From: Leptidea sinapis
Lineage: Eukaryota > Arthropoda > Insecta > Lepidoptera > Pieridae
Assembly (NCBI RefSeq): GCF_905404315.1
Contig: NC_066282.1
Span: 2,690,501 to 2,754,500 of the forward strand
Direction: 5' to 3'
DNA length: 64,000 bases
In this document: positions 47,901 to 58,009 of the stretch, piece by piece
Layout of the letters: every line of letters begins with the position of its first letter
How positions within the stretch are numbered: the stretch's first letter is position 1
Position numbers and translations under genes: made by a program
Notes under the pieces: generated by a model
Told to the model about the DNA's origin: nothing
The model's database searches: none
Seen by the model: only the letters and a program-made list of their open reading frames with translations

Positions 47901-50900
47901 AGCAACCATTCCATTCGGAAGTTGGGGTCTCCAAAATGGCCGTTTTGTAGGCGTCCACAGCTTCTTCAGGTGATGAAAATCTCAGACCACGCAATTTATT
48001 CTTTAATTTAGGGAAAGTATAGAAATCATTAGGGCTTAGGTCGGGGCTGTACGGCGGATGGTCTAATAATTCTATGTTTTCTTGCTCTAAAAACTCTTTT
48101 GTTCTGTGCGCAGTGTGAGAACTCGCATTGTCGTGATGGAGGATGATGCGGCGGATGCAGGTCTCTTTGCGGAGTTCAGAAACGACCTGTGGCAAACAAA
48201 TGCTAGCGTACCATTCTGCATTAACCGTTCTTCGTCCCTCAAGAGGAATAGTCGCCACATGGACGGTTTTGGAGACAAACGTGGCCACCATTTTTTTGCA
48301 ACACTCCGTGAACAAACAATTTGTGTTGGCTTTAACTCATTTTCGAACACCCAAACTCGTGACTGGTTTTTTGTTTCGGGTTCGTACGCGTATATCCAGG
48401 ATTCGTCGCCTGATACGATGTTGTATACAGCATTTGAGGATGCTGCGTGGAATCTTTGGAGAGTTCTGACGCACCAAGTAACGCGAGCCGCTTTTTTCTC
48501 TTCACAGAGCAAATGCGGTATCCATCGGGAAAACAACTTTTTTACACCTCATGTTCATGCAAGATTTTTTGTATTTGACTCATGCCAGTGTTTAAAGTTG
48601 CCTGAATTTCGCGGTATGTCACATGTCGATCTTCCTCAATCAGCTTACGCACAGCATCAACGTTTTCTTTGGTGACTGCAGTTTTTGGACGACCTTGACG
48701 GGGACCATCACTGAGCTTGACACGTCCACGTTGAAATTCAGCAAACCAGCAATAAATTGTGGTTTTGGATGAGGCTTCATCACCAAATGCATAAATCATT
48801 CGGTCAACACACTGTTTTTGTGTTAAACCACTTCGAAAGTCATAATAAATCATCGCTCTAGAATTTTCTCGAGTCATTACATTTTCTTGAGAAAATGTTG
48901 ACGACTAAACAAGTTTGAAAAGACCTTGTGACAAGACCGAGATTCTTTTTTTAACTAAATAAATGATATTCGATTTTTAAAACCAAGGAGTTTTCAATTA
49001 AAAAAGATTGTAATATGACAGGAACAGTGGAAATATTCCATTCCCGATACTTTTAGTGCAGCCCTCGTATTTGATGATTACTCAACAGTTCCGCAAAAAC
49101 CCTACAGGTATTCATTGTCTGTCTGTCTAACAAAACCTAAAAAGGTCTAAAGTTGAGATAAATCCCAGTAATAGAATTGTGGAGGTATGGAGCTGATTTT
49201 TTTTTAATGAAAATACGGGACGAGACGAGCAGGACGTTCAGCTGATAGTAATTGAGACGCCCTGCCGGATTCTTGGAAAGCCCAAAAATTCTGAGCGGCA
49301 CTACAATTACGGTCGTCACCTTGAGACATGAGATGTTAAGTCTCATTTGCCCAGTAATTTCACTTGCTACGGCGCCCTGCAGAACGAAACATATTAATGT
49401 TTACACATTATTGCTTCACGTTGGAACTAGGCGCCGTTGTGGTACCCATAATCTAGCCGGCATCCTGTGCAAAGGAGCCTCCCACTGGTGTCAAATGTAG
49501 ATGTAATAGTAACCATTATATTTATGAGTTTTGGGTGGTACCCGATTTCTCCTTTTTCTTGATGAAATCCCGACATTTTGTCACCTATGATGAAATATCA
49601 AGTAAGAGATGATTGATGAAGTGCCTAAGAGGAACTCTCCAATCAATTTGTTATGTTTTTAAAGTGATAACCCTCACTTCTAGGATTAATACACAAATAA
49701 AATTTGAATACAAAATTTTATGAACGATGCGGGACTCGAACCCTCGACTTTGGCGCTAACCTTGAAAAATGAAATTTTATGAGAAAGCAATAGCAGTGAA
49801 GTGAAGAGATTTTTCGTGATAAAAATTCAAACTGTCTGTGGAACCCTTGGCTCTTGGAACTTAATATTAATGAACTTAAATTTATGAACGAAACACCAGT
49901 ACTTAAAATTCCGCAAATAAATGAATTGCGGAACTTTTCACTCGCAACATTCAGTAATATACTCGTTACTATATTGGTACCAATAAAACAAATACCTACC
50001 GATTACTAATATTGCATGTATAGGTTTTTGTCGGTCAGTTACTGAATAAATTGCGTGGCAGATCTTTTTAGATTCTAGAATGTCGTCGAAGAGTGTCCTA
50101 GGTAGTAACAAAATAAACACGTTTTTGTAAACAACTCAAAGTTGTTTTAGGCCGGTAAGTACGTATCGAATTCTCGCGAACATTCGACGTAACACCACCT
50201 TACTGCATTAGCATTCTGAAAATGTCCTAACCTGTCGATCTGTGGTTTCCTTATATGCTAGTTTAATGATAGGTCACGTCATTAATTTTCGTGATCACTT
50301 TATACGGACCTTGCCACGTGCTTGAAGTTTTGGGGATATTCCTTTCCTTACTTCAACATTCGTCTAAATCTGAGTCCTGATAACCTACACCGCCTTCTTG
50401 GATTTGTGATGCAAACAGTCCTTGGTTTATCTCTCCTGTGTATCCTCTTACACGAATATTCCCACCACAAGCCTGCGATGCTTGTACGAGGAAGTTCAGT
50501 CGATGCCCGCCCAGTTCCATTGAGTTGTAACAGCTCCCGAGTGTCAAACTTTGAAGGTATCACACCAATTTCAGCCTTGTTAGAATGATGTTGAACAATA
50601 TCTAGTAGGTTTTAACAACAAAAACTTTATTTCGGGAAGTACCTATCGAATTCTCGCGAACATTTGTCGTAGCAATGATATTAGATTATTTTAAGTTTGA
50701 TAAATGTATGTATTATATATTTAAGTCTAATTATTTAATGCCATCAATAATCAATCATTAATGATTAAATCTTTTTTCAGTAAGAAACTCTCTGAAAAAT
50801 ATGATGATCATAATTACCTTAATACTAATGTACACAGAAAGTTCAAATGTAAAGAGTGTGGACGTATGTTTGTTCAAGAGAATACACTCTTACAGCACCA

Positions 50901-51852
50901 GATAGTTCATGAACCATATCCGTTCGTCTGCCACTGCGGTATCGGGTACTATGTAGAAACAGACTTAAAACAACATATGACCTTAGTGCACAAAATTGAA
51001 AGTAAGCCCATTATAGAAAAGGTTGAACGTAAGCCAAGTAAAAAGATTATTGACAGCGATGAAAGTACAGAAGAGTTGGATTATAATAGTTATGATGAAA
51101 CAAAAGTTAAACCAAAGATAAAAGTAAAATCAGAGCTAAATGGTGTGAATAGAAAAAATAAAAAACCAAAAAATAGATCTAAAATTAAAATAAGGATAGG
51201 TACCAAGAAAGATAAAGTTCCAGTATATGTGGAATGTCCAATATGCCAAAAGAAATTGAAAAACAAACTTGGAAATCATCTCGAGACACATGTCACAGAT
51301 AAGAAATATAAATGTCTTATTTGTAATAAATGTTTTAAAACAAAACCGAGCTATGGAAATCATGTAAAAAAAGTTCATCAACCGAAATCATTTAAGTGTC
51401 AATACTGTGATAAAAATTTGTCAAGCAAAGGCAATATGATATTACACGAACGTATCCATACGGGTGAGAAACCATACAATTGTCAATATTGTGCAAAGCC
51501 ATTTGGAGATCCTTCAGCATTCGCACGACATATAAGAACACATACACATGATATGAGGTACTTCTGTGATCTTTGCCCTAAAGCATTTACAGATAAAAGT
51601 GGATTAATAGGGCACAAATTACGTCATTTTAACAGAAAATACAAATGTGATATCTGTGACTCGGCATACTTCACCAAATATGATCTGGACAAGCACTTCA
51701 GTCTGCATGCAGATAGAAAACAGTATGAATGTCACGATTGTGGGAAAAAATTTAATCTAAAACAGTATCTTGTTTCTCACTGGCAACATTCCCACAAAAA
51801 TCAGAAACAGAAACCATTGAAAGTTAGATTTCTAGCAAGCAAAGGAAAATAG
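37440..51852 (+). CDS. C2H2 zinc-finger protein, four exons, 440 residues
   Basis: Probable sequence-specific DNA-binding nuclear protein. Exons 37440-37457, 37679-37786, 47607-47731 and 50781-51852 join in phase (0, 0, 2) to a TAG stop at 51850-51852. About eleven fingers: one in exon 2 (CQRC...H-x4-H), one in exon 3 (CKTC...H-x4-H), nine in exon 4. Between the fourth and fifth fingers is a Lys/Glu-rich linker with an acidic SDESTEELD patch and a basic KNRSKIKIR stretch, a plausible nuclear localisation signal. Only fingers seven and eight are joined by a TGEKPY linker. No ZAD or BTB domain is seen. I do not recognise an orthologue. AATAAA is at 51897. Confidence 0.85.
37679..37786 (+). CDS. 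Zinc-finger gene exon 2
   Basis: Acceptor GATTTCAG, donor CAT^GTGAGT, 36 codons, phase 0 at both ends. Encodes KKEPIVVLQSVEIF and the finger ACQRCTQVFTNVEGFMNH...H. Confidence 0.85.
37935..38110 (+). repeat. Weak LINE 3'-end-like repeat
   Basis: Words such as AGTGTTGCCAGACTTTAAG and TTGGGAAAACTGCAGTC parallel the repeat at 31641-31850. The rest of 38110-39800 in this intron is AT-rich with nothing recognisable. Confidence 0.4.
39826..40094 (+). mobile_element. LINE 3' end, family G, copy 5
   Basis: Sense orientation: GGAGTCTCCTTTGCACAGG, GCGCCTATTTCTGCC, GTGAAATTACTGGGCAAATG, TGTCTCAAGGTGACGAGCGC, then CATAAAAAAAA. A block of about 60 bases is missing before the end. Confidence 0.7.
40152..42548 (+). 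mobile_element. Complete DD41D Tc1/mariner-superfamily transposon with 421-bp TIRs
   Basis: 2,397 bp bounded by TA on each side (40150-40151, 42549-42550). The ends read CAGGGTGTCCCGTAATCAGT and its reverse complement. The inverted repeats cover 40152-40572 and 42128-42548, each 421 bp. I found one difference (40211 C against the pairing base expected from the right end). One intact transposase ORF lies between them. Near-identity of the repeats and an open ORF indicate a very recent insertion. It sits in intron 2 of the zinc-finger gene. Confidence 0.95.
40938..42005 (+). CDS. DD41D transposase, IS630/Tc1/mariner superfamily
   Basis: 355 residues from the ATG at 40938; an upstream TTG in frame is not needed. 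The N-terminus, YTPREYAEMYFIYGLC, and VGRPRRVDELQILAEV...RRTGIAKTTVHRIL form the DNA-binding helix-turn-helix part. The catalytic acids are in LWSDESCF, LQHDGAPAH and SPDLNPLDYFLWG. I count 41 residues between the second and third Asp, so DD41D rather than the DD34D of mariner or DD34E of Tc1. This spacing is known from the rosa group of insect elements. No stop or frameshift interrupts the ORF, so the protein may be active. Confidence 0.93.
   Translation: MPNTYTPREYAEMYFIYGLCNANARQAARTYRERYPNRDRYPDHRIFLRVNNAYLEGRIPGAANNVGRPRRVDELQILAEVTEEPSTSVRRISRRTGIAKTTVHRILKRNSLYPYHIQRVQALLPADYQRRIDFCAEMLRRCRQDPLFFNSILWSDESCFKRVGVFNIHNLHEWAVVNPRIVREDRFQHQFGVNLWAGILDGKLIGPFELPPRLNGARYLQFLRNDLSNLLANVPQEVCERMWLQHDGAPAHYCRQVREYLNESYPSRWIGRGGTIPWPARSPDLNPLDYFLWGYFKESVYETVNDNERQLRQKLNVVSEKVKNNERALKSLKRNFIRRCRLCLRVRGRHFEHLL
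43110..43472 (+). mobile_element. Helitron-like non-autonomous element, copy 4
   Basis: Starts TCTATTCTATATATAAAAAT after an A and ends GGGGTCAGCTAG before a T. Contains the shared inner block ACGGCTGGACCGATTTGGC. No ORF. Confidence 0.65.
43699..43836 (+). mobile_element. 138-bp MITE, copy 3
   Basis: Full length, both termini present (CCCCCTTATTCA...TGAATAAGGGGG), same inner hairpin as copy 1. Confidence 0.8.
44955..45253 (-). mobile_element. Full-length tRNA-derived SINE, about 300 bp
   Basis: The minus strand begins with a polymerase III promoter: A box TATAGCCGAGTGGTTAGCG and B box GGGTTAGAATCCC, about 45 bases apart. A body of about 200 bases ends in an ATT repeat (44955-44984). It is the reference for the partial copies at 9571 and 10791. 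Transcription would be by RNA polymerase III, and mobilisation would depend on a partner LINE. Confidence 0.8.
45281..45585 (-). mobile_element. Helitron-like non-autonomous element, copy 5
   Basis: On the minus strand it starts TCTATACTAATATTATAAAG and ends GGGTCAGCTAG, flanked A and T. Close to copy 1 with an internal deletion near the 3' end. Confidence 0.65.
45778..46082 (-). mobile_element. LINE 3' end, family G, copy 6
   Basis: Plus strand reads ACAAAACGAGCGGGACGTTC, CAGCTGATGGTTATTGATAC, GCCCAGTAATTTCACTAG and ends GGAGCCTCCCACTGG, so the element is minus-sense. Confidence 0.7.
46115..46422. mobile_element. MITE, about 308 bp, with ACGGCCGTTC termini
   Basis: The left end ACGGCCGTTCCCAATAT is matched by the inverted right end (ATATTGAGAACGGCCGT), one mismatch. 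Inside are repeated GGGACA/TGTCCC words. A truncated relative is at 601-693. No ORF. Confidence 0.7.
46423..47606. other. Intron stretch before zinc-finger exon 3
   Basis: AT-rich. 46780-46930 contains several GTAACCAT words and GG(T)CC(G)GTCC pieces; 47050-47280 is the repeat shared with 28225-28450; 47290-47500 is a GC-richer non-coding piece. No gene seen. Confidence 0.4.
47607..47731 (+). CDS. Zinc-finger gene exon 3
   Basis: Acceptor TATTTCAG, donor GTGAG^GTAAGC, phase 0 in, phase 2 out. Encodes AQLAFVKLTRIKYYKC and the rest of a finger, CKTCPATFLKKDLCKIHEVY. The mariner element begins 36 bases downstream of the donor. Confidence 0.9.
47768..49067 (-). mobile_element. mariner element, about 1.3 kb, full length but defective
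   Basis: Flanked by TA (47766-47767 and 49068-49069). The ends are inverted: CGAGGGCGGCACGGAAAA at the left, and on the reverse strand of the right end CGAGGGCTGCACTAAAAG. The transposase is frameshifted. It lies in intron 3 of the zinc-finger gene. Confidence 0.9.
47833..48877 (-). pseudogene. mariner transposase (DD34D), two frameshifts
   Basis: The N-terminus MTRENSRAMIYYDFRSGLTQ and the helix-turn-helix part are in frame 48877-48542. A shift near 48540 leads to the middle (GDESWIYAYEPETKNQSR), and another near 48300 leads to the C-terminal part with HHDNASSH and PPYSPDLSPNDFYTF. The three catalytic Asp are all present, and 34 residues separate the second and third. With both shifts no active enzyme is expected. 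Confidence 0.9.
49199..49490 (-). mobile_element. LINE 3' end, family G, copy 7
   Basis: T tract, then GGGACGAGACGAGCAGGACG on the plus strand, ending CAAAGGAGCCTCCCACTGG; minus-sense element. Confidence 0.7.
49717..49763 (-). repeat. SINE fragment with B-box
   Basis: The minus strand reads GGGTTCGAGTCCCGCATCGT, the B-box end of the SINE type seen at 4100-4190. The A-box side is missing. Confidence 0.5.
50120..50700. repeat. Possible retroelement remnant with short direct repeats
   Basis: ATCGAATTCTCGCGAACAT occurs at about 50166 and again at about 50646 in the same orientation, in closely similar surroundings (AAGTAC before, TCGTA after). Between them lies GC-richer sequence with minus-strand frames such as GVIPSKFDTRELLQLNGTG. 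It could be a decayed LTR element; this is not established. Confidence 0.35.
50781..51852 (+). CDS. Zinc-finger gene exon 4 (terminal)
   Basis: Acceptor TTTTTTCAG at 50780, entering in phase 2 so that AG+T gives Ser (SKKLSEKYDD). It carries nine C2H2 fingers. The second of these, FVCHCGIGYYVETDLKQHM, has C-x-C spacing instead of C-x2-C. The open frame extends upstream to an ATG at 50761, but that ATG lies in the intron side of the acceptor and is not needed. Stop TAG at 51850. Confidence 0.92.
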
Positions 51853-53690
51853 AAGAATCCACGAGAAAATGAAAATTTTGCAACATTATAAAAAGAAATA
51901 AAGCAGTGGATGGCACGAGATGTACTTGATCTCTGAGCTCGAATTTTATGTCCCTTGCCACTCACTAGATTTATTTTATTTTATCTACTATGAATTGTGA
52001 TAATACTTTAATTTTGTTAGAATTCATAAATTTTATTTGACTGAATTATTGATTACGTGTCTGGCTTAGTTATTAGTATCATTTTGAAAATCAAGAGTTT
52101 GGTACTAGTGATTTCTGTATAATATTTTAACAGATTCAATTGGGCATGCCCTCTGCATTGTAATATTATGTCCCTACAGATTATAGCCGACATATTCATC
52201 GAAATTAATATATTTTTATTCAGAATAGATTTTTTTTTATCTGTTATGGAACGTCGAAAACTATTCGAAAATATACTATGCAAATGAGAAAAACGTAACT
52301 CATCAGTAGCTTTTGAAGTGAACCTTCTAATGCGACTTCCCACAAGGTTGCGTTAAACGTTTAACGCTACCATGGAGTGGGTATGAAAGCTCTGTTGCAT
52401 TAACCAGTGGCGAAATCGAAAGTAGTACTTATTATTTCACCATTATTTAATAATTTATTGGAGTGAAAACTTCTTTAGCATCATTGTGATTTGAAAGTCG
52501 ATGAAACGAAAAAGCGACAGCAAAAAGAGCAGACACATAAATTCATAATATTTAACATGGGAGATAATGAGATAGGAAGAATTATACGGTGTTTTGGTAC
52601 CAGGCGATCATAGTTAAAGTAGAGATTGTCTTATGTATGACGCGAGTATACCTTAATATATGCTGACGCCATGCGCACGACGTATTATTACATGGACACC
52701 AGGAGAACATAAATTTGGTAGTGGTGATAGTAATGTCTTTCATAGCGGTTGAAATCGTGTGTCATCCTAACAACACGTACCAGGACTTCATATGCAGTTT
52801 AGAGATTTATGCACAATACAGGTTTCACTTCTGACATGTGTACTTTGTACGCACGCAATTTTTTTAATTCATTACAATAAAATTTCTTAAATTAATAGTG
52901 CCTAAGGCGATCACTTCATTCCCAAGGTATGGTATTATAAAGAAAGTCATTAAGATAAAGTTTTACGATATAAACGTTTCTTAACAATTAATTTTTAACT
53001 CTTAAATTTCGTATCTTTGTTTTGTATATTTAACCGATTTCAAAAAGGAGGAGGTACTCAATTCGATCGGTATTTTTTTATGTGTGTACACCGATTACTC
53101 GGAGATTTGTGATCCGATTTATGTAATTTTTCTTTAGTTCGATGCGGAATAAATGTCATTTGGTCCCATAAAATTTTTATATAGTTTGGCCCAGTACTTT
53201 TCTTTTTATGAAAATTTTTGTCTACCTCGATGATATAATTGTTTCTTGTGTATGGATTTTTAGGAGTTTTCATTTAGGTTTGATGATATATTATTATTAT
53301 TAACTAACACCAAAAAGTAAAAAATAAAAAATAAACTACATTTAAAAAACCGACTTCAAAAACTGAAAAGTATCAAATAAGTAACTAAAAATGTAATATT
53401 ACAACTCTTATGCAAACCTTTACCTACCTTTAATATTAATAACATAATATTATTTGTATGTGCTACATATTGATAGCTTTGAATTCGGTGTCAAGCCAAA
53501 TGTAATAAATAGTAGGTAGGTAGGTATCGCCACGCGTGACTTTGAGCGGGATAGCTTCGTCTAGAACAAAATAACCCAAGCGGACGCGTGGCCAGACAAC
53601 CTTAATAATTATAGTAAGTAAGCTGTTTATAATATTAAGTTTTATATTATATTTGTGTAGGGCTTGGCACCGACTTAAAACCTATCAATA

Positions 53691-53788
53691 GGTAGCACAT
53701 ATAAATAATAGTATGTTATTAATATCTATAATATTATATATATAATATCTATAATATTAATAACATACTATTATTTATATGTGCTACC
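53691..53788. repeat. Palindrome with 35-bp perfect arms
   Basis: Arms 53691-53725 and 53754-53788 are exact reverse complements and surround a 28-base AT core. The same arm sequence, slightly diverged, occurs at about 53425-53466, so larger fold-backs are possible across 53340-53835. Probably a fold-back transposon or nested MITEs. Confidence 0.85.
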
Positions 53789-54450
53789 GTTTGCATAAGA
53801 GGTGTAATATTACATTTTTAGTTACTTATTTGATGAAATGAAATGAAATTTTATTTGCAGGTAACACTGTACTTAAGATGTTAACAATATAATGGATAAT
53901 CCAATATGTTTCGTCAATTGACATGCAAAATATGTTACAAAAGTGTCTAAACACTACTCGTACTGTTATACCGAAACATGTCGGATTTCACATTGATAAT
54001 AATAATATTTATAAAATGAAATTTTAAGATATTATAATATGAGACGTAAATAACTTAATAATTCATTTAGTACCTATGTATAATATTAACAAATTCAATG
54101 TCATAAAAGTATATTAATTTACATATATTATTATCAAATAGACTAATTCATGTTATGATACTTTTGTCTTGTCTTGAAGTCGTTTTTTTTAAACGTAATT
54201 TTTTTTATTCATGGGATCATGTTTTAAAAGCAAAGCAAAGCATGACCCACAAAAATACTTCTAACTCGACTTACCCAATAGAAGCATTATATTTAATATA
54301 ATTTTTTGTACCTACTTGGTGCTAAAATGATTATCAGGGTTTTTAGAAAATTCGCTAAAGTACCTCTGTAGTACGTACATACAATTTCATTATCAGTATG
54401 TAGTATGTGGGCCTTATCCTATCCCCACTAGTATGTACCTACAATGGTCC

Positions 54451-54515
54451 TGTGATTCCTATGGTGTTGCAGGAGAATGTGGGTGGCGGTAATCACTAAA
54501 CCTCAGGTTAAACGT
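54451..54515 (+). mobile_element. Very short LINE (family J) 3' piece
   Basis: TGTGATTCCTATGGTGTTGC, then GAATGTGGGTGGCGGTAATC, a plus-sense remnant of the same 3' region as at 54668-55085. Confidence 0.6.
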
Positions 54516-54667
54516 GTGACTCACTAAATAATAATACTCTTCTTCTCGGTCGATACGCTCTTGACAGAAAGGTAGTGATTGTCAAGAAGTTTCAATACGG
54601 GCAGATGTAATGCGCCTCACAATAACTTCTCATCATCTCTCTCTCTGTTAGAGGTCATTCGAGTACA

Positions 54668-55085
54668 TTTTTTTTTTATTTTATGGAAAAAGGAGGACAA
54701 ACGAGCGTACGGGTCACCTGTTGTTAAGTGATCACCGTCGCCCACATTCTCTTGCAACACCAGAAGAATCACAGGAGCGTTGTCGGCCTTTAAGGAAGGT
54801 GTACGCGCTTTTTTTGAAGGTACCCATGTCGTATCGTCCCGGGAGCACCGCACAAGGAAGCTCATTCCACAGCTTTATAGTGCGTAGAAGAAAGCTCCTT
54901 GAAAAGCGCACTGTGGAGGACCGCCACACGTCCAGTTAGTGGGGATGATATCCTAATTTGTGGCGTGTCATGCAAAGGTGGAATTCGGCGGCAGGAATCG
55001 GGTGAAACAGCTCTTCGGAACACTCCCCGTGATAAATGCGGTAGAAGACGCACAATGAAGCGACGTCTCTACGCAACGCCAATTG
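54668..55085 (-). mobile_element. 5'-truncated LINE (family J), RT C-terminus
   Basis: T-rich tail at 54668, then the family 3' UTR. The minus strand encodes WRSSTVRFSRSFLLRTIKLW and VLPGRYDMGTFKKSAYTFLK in broken frames. It ends near 55085 with a short GC-rich piece (to about 55210) that is unassigned. Confidence 0.78.
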
Positions 55086-55317
55086 ATCCAGCCGTTCCCA
55101 GAGAACTGGGAACATTCATGCAAGGGGCTGTCCAGAGCAGATTTGATCTGATCGGTCCATCGGATAGGTGACCGCGCGATCTGATGCTTTCTATTTACCC
55201 TGGACGACACGGCGTTCTATGGACTTTCTGCTTCCTTTCGATTCGTGATCCAAAGAAGGCGAGCATGCGGGAGTGCGAAAAAGATACAATTAACATTCCC
55301 TTTAAAGTTCCCTGTTT

Positions 55318-55650
55318 TCAGTAAGGGACGAGATGAGTAGGATGTTCAGCTGGTGGTGATTAATATACAATATAATGTAGTGCCGCTTAGGACTCGTGAA
55401 AATAACAAATATTCTGATCGGCACTATAATTACGCTCGTCTTCTTGAGACATACGATGTTAAGTCTCGTTTGCCCAGTAATTTCACTAGCTACGGCGCTC
55501 TTCAGACCGAAACACAATAATGCTTACATATTACTGTTTCACGGCAGAAATAGGCGCCGTTGTGGTACCCTAGCTCCATATTCGAGCCGGAATCCTGTGC
55601 AAAGGAAGGCTCCTTTGCACATAGACCAGTGGGAGGGCCCACTGGTCTGC
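55318..55650 (-). mobile_element. LINE 3' end, family G, copy 8, with two short palindromes
   Basis: Matches the other copies (GGGACGAGATGAGTAGGATG on the plus strand; GCCCAGTAATTTCACTAGC). At its 5' side the usual GTGCAAAGGAGCCTCCCACTGG has become two adjacent hairpins, 55596-55621 and 55623-55648, each with 11-bp arms. Confidence 0.72.
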
Positions 55651-56697
55651 CATATAAATCTGTCTTATTGTGGGATTCCCGATCAAAAAAATACAAAATC
55701 ATTCATTTCGCACGTTACATATCTATACACAGTAAAATCTTATGCTGACACCCACACTAGGCGTTGCCTGTCTCGTGGGGGAAATAGTTGAATTAACAGG
55801 AAATAATAAATAAAATAAAAGTATCTATCCCTACTCTATGGTAATATGTTGCAAATTTGATGCAATTAATAAAAAATATCGAATCGTAATTAATAAAAAA
55901 GTATGTTGTTGCGCAAAAAATCACAATTTGAGGTTCATAATATGACTGCGAGAAGCGGTTGGAGCATTCACAGGACGGCAAATGTAGCAGCGGCAGTATC
56001 AACATTGCTTGAAAATGGACTTTATAACGAAGGCTGCGACGTCGCAGAAGAAGACAAACACGATACTGAGTGCAACCTATTTTAAGTGAAAGAGTTAAGC
56101 TGGGTCTGCTGCGATAATTTATTAACAAAACATGTTAGCAAAACAGTCCGTCCACTGCACCTGTTTTTGTTTATTTTTTGGTTTAATTACACAAATTAGT
56201 TCCGACGAAGTACTACCAGGTTTTTGTATTTACTTTTATGATCTACGAATGTAACATCCCAAAGGACTGTTATCAGTTGTAAGTATAAAAAACAAAGTAT
56301 TTTCTTTATTCCACTCCATCACAAACAAAACCAAATAGGATGACAGGAGGAAACCAAATGATAGGGACGTCTTCTTTCATTGAACGCTAACAAATTATGC
56401 GTTAATTTCCCTCCCCACAGGCGAACGCGGGTGATTTATCCATTTCTCGCGGTAAACATGTTAAGATGTTTTATTTAACAAAACTGTTCAGCCACGCCCC
56501 CAAATCTGTTTATAAAACATGTTTTTGTGTTAATTAACACGAAAACACGACGCAGCGGTCGCGGCTATAGAGACATAATATACAACAACAAAAAGGCATT
56601 ATATACATTGCTACACAGTATATCATTTATAATATTATTTAGAAAATAATGCATTGTTTAAAGGAAATACTTTAAGTTTGGTCTCATAAAAGTCAAT

Positions 56698-56810
56698 TTT
56701 TTATGGAAGAGGAAGACAAGCGAGGCTAAGGGTCACCTGATGGTATGTGATCACTAGTACACCATAGGAATCACAAGAGTGTTGCCGATCTTATAAAGCG
56801 TCGAATAAAC
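56698..56810 (-). mobile_element. Short LINE 3' piece
   Basis: TTTTTTATGGAAGAGGAAGA, then GGGTCACCTGATGGTATGTG and GGAATCACAAGAGTGTTGCC: a diverged family J tail. Confidence 0.6.
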
Positions 56811-57000
56811 GTAAATATATATGAATTTTAAAACCGAGAAGACATTGGTAAAAGCGTAACAAACAAACTTACATTCACATAAATAAAATTAGTAGGATAG
56901 GGATTTTCTGTCAACAGATTTCTTATATCTTCGTGAGCTTTACCCTTTTCAGTCTATAAAAGACGTTGTCCTACAGCTGTAGAATGATCCATATTGTAAA

Positions 57001-57250
57001 CTAGCTGACCCTGCAAACGTTCTTTTGCCATATAAATTATTTTTAGAGTAACACCGTTTCTTGGATATTACAACAAAACTTTATTTTTCTAAACCAAAAG
57101 ATTTTTTCTAAAACAAACCTAGCCTTAGTTACTCCTTATTACATCAGCTACCTGCCAATAAAAGTCCCGTCAAAATCGGTTCAGCCATTTCAGGGATAAG
57201 CCGGAACAAACAGACACAGAGAAAAATTCTAAAAAGTGTTATTTTGGTGT
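57001..57250 (-). mobile_element. Helitron-like element, copy 6, 5' end uncertain
   Basis: The 3' terminus CTAG and the adjoining GCAGGGTCAG are present on the minus strand at 57001. The inner sequence has the usual GAACCGATTTTGACGGGA type block. The 5'-TC end cannot be placed. Confidence 0.5.
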
Positions 57251-58009
57251 ATACATATTGATAAACATGTAGTAAAAAACGGCTATTTCAATATTAGAAA
57301 CAGACACTCCAATTTTATTTATATGTTTATGCAATTATATGAATATATTTTCTCTATTAGTAAAATCTCATCAAACATACTTTTACATACATTTGTTTGG
57401 ACCTTTTGAAATTTGAACCTTGATTTTTTTTTTCAATAAATTACCAAAAAGTGTATCTGAATTATCAATAAATAATTTTACATCTTTTATTACACGCAGA
57501 CTTATGTCGAGGGCTTATTACAGTATTGAAGATTACCTAAACGATATTACAATATGGAATTGATATTATCGTTGTTTTTTTTATGGATTTTATGGTTCAG
57601 CCGTTTGTTTTGTTTTACTGGATTGCATTATTTTAAAAATATGTATATATCTGAATTGTATTTTTAGTGATTGGCAGTCACGAGCAATCTTTTGATTTTA
57701 TGGCAATAAAATATTTTTAACTTGACTTGATTTGAGTCTTACTAAGCAAATTTATTTATTATTATGATACACTATTGATCTTACACTAAGCATTTATAAC
57801 TATTCAAATTATAAACTATTAAATATTATAAATAACTAATAATAATTATTTATAACTTTAATAACTATGGTTCGAAGTGTAACATCTATTAAAGTGTATA
57901 CAGCATTCATAAAACAAAAACTACAACACGTTAGTTGAAACAAAAAATATTTAAAAAAAAAACATACAGCTAGTGTATGACATCAGTTTTTTAGTGCACT
58001 TATAAACTT

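Noticed and set aside
48106..48675. 189-codon plus-strand ORF
   Set aside because: Antisense shadow of the mariner transposase.
50761..50780. ATG at 50761 as the start of a separate single-exon zinc-finger gene
   Set aside because: A strong TTTTTTCAG acceptor lies at 50780 and joins in phase with upstream exons that carry two more fingers; the ATG-led peptide is a translated polypyrimidine tract.
55793..56128. 111-codon minus-strand frame and an overlapping 60-codon plus-strand frame
   Set aside because: No recognisable motif, hydrophobic low-complexity composition, and no conserved context.
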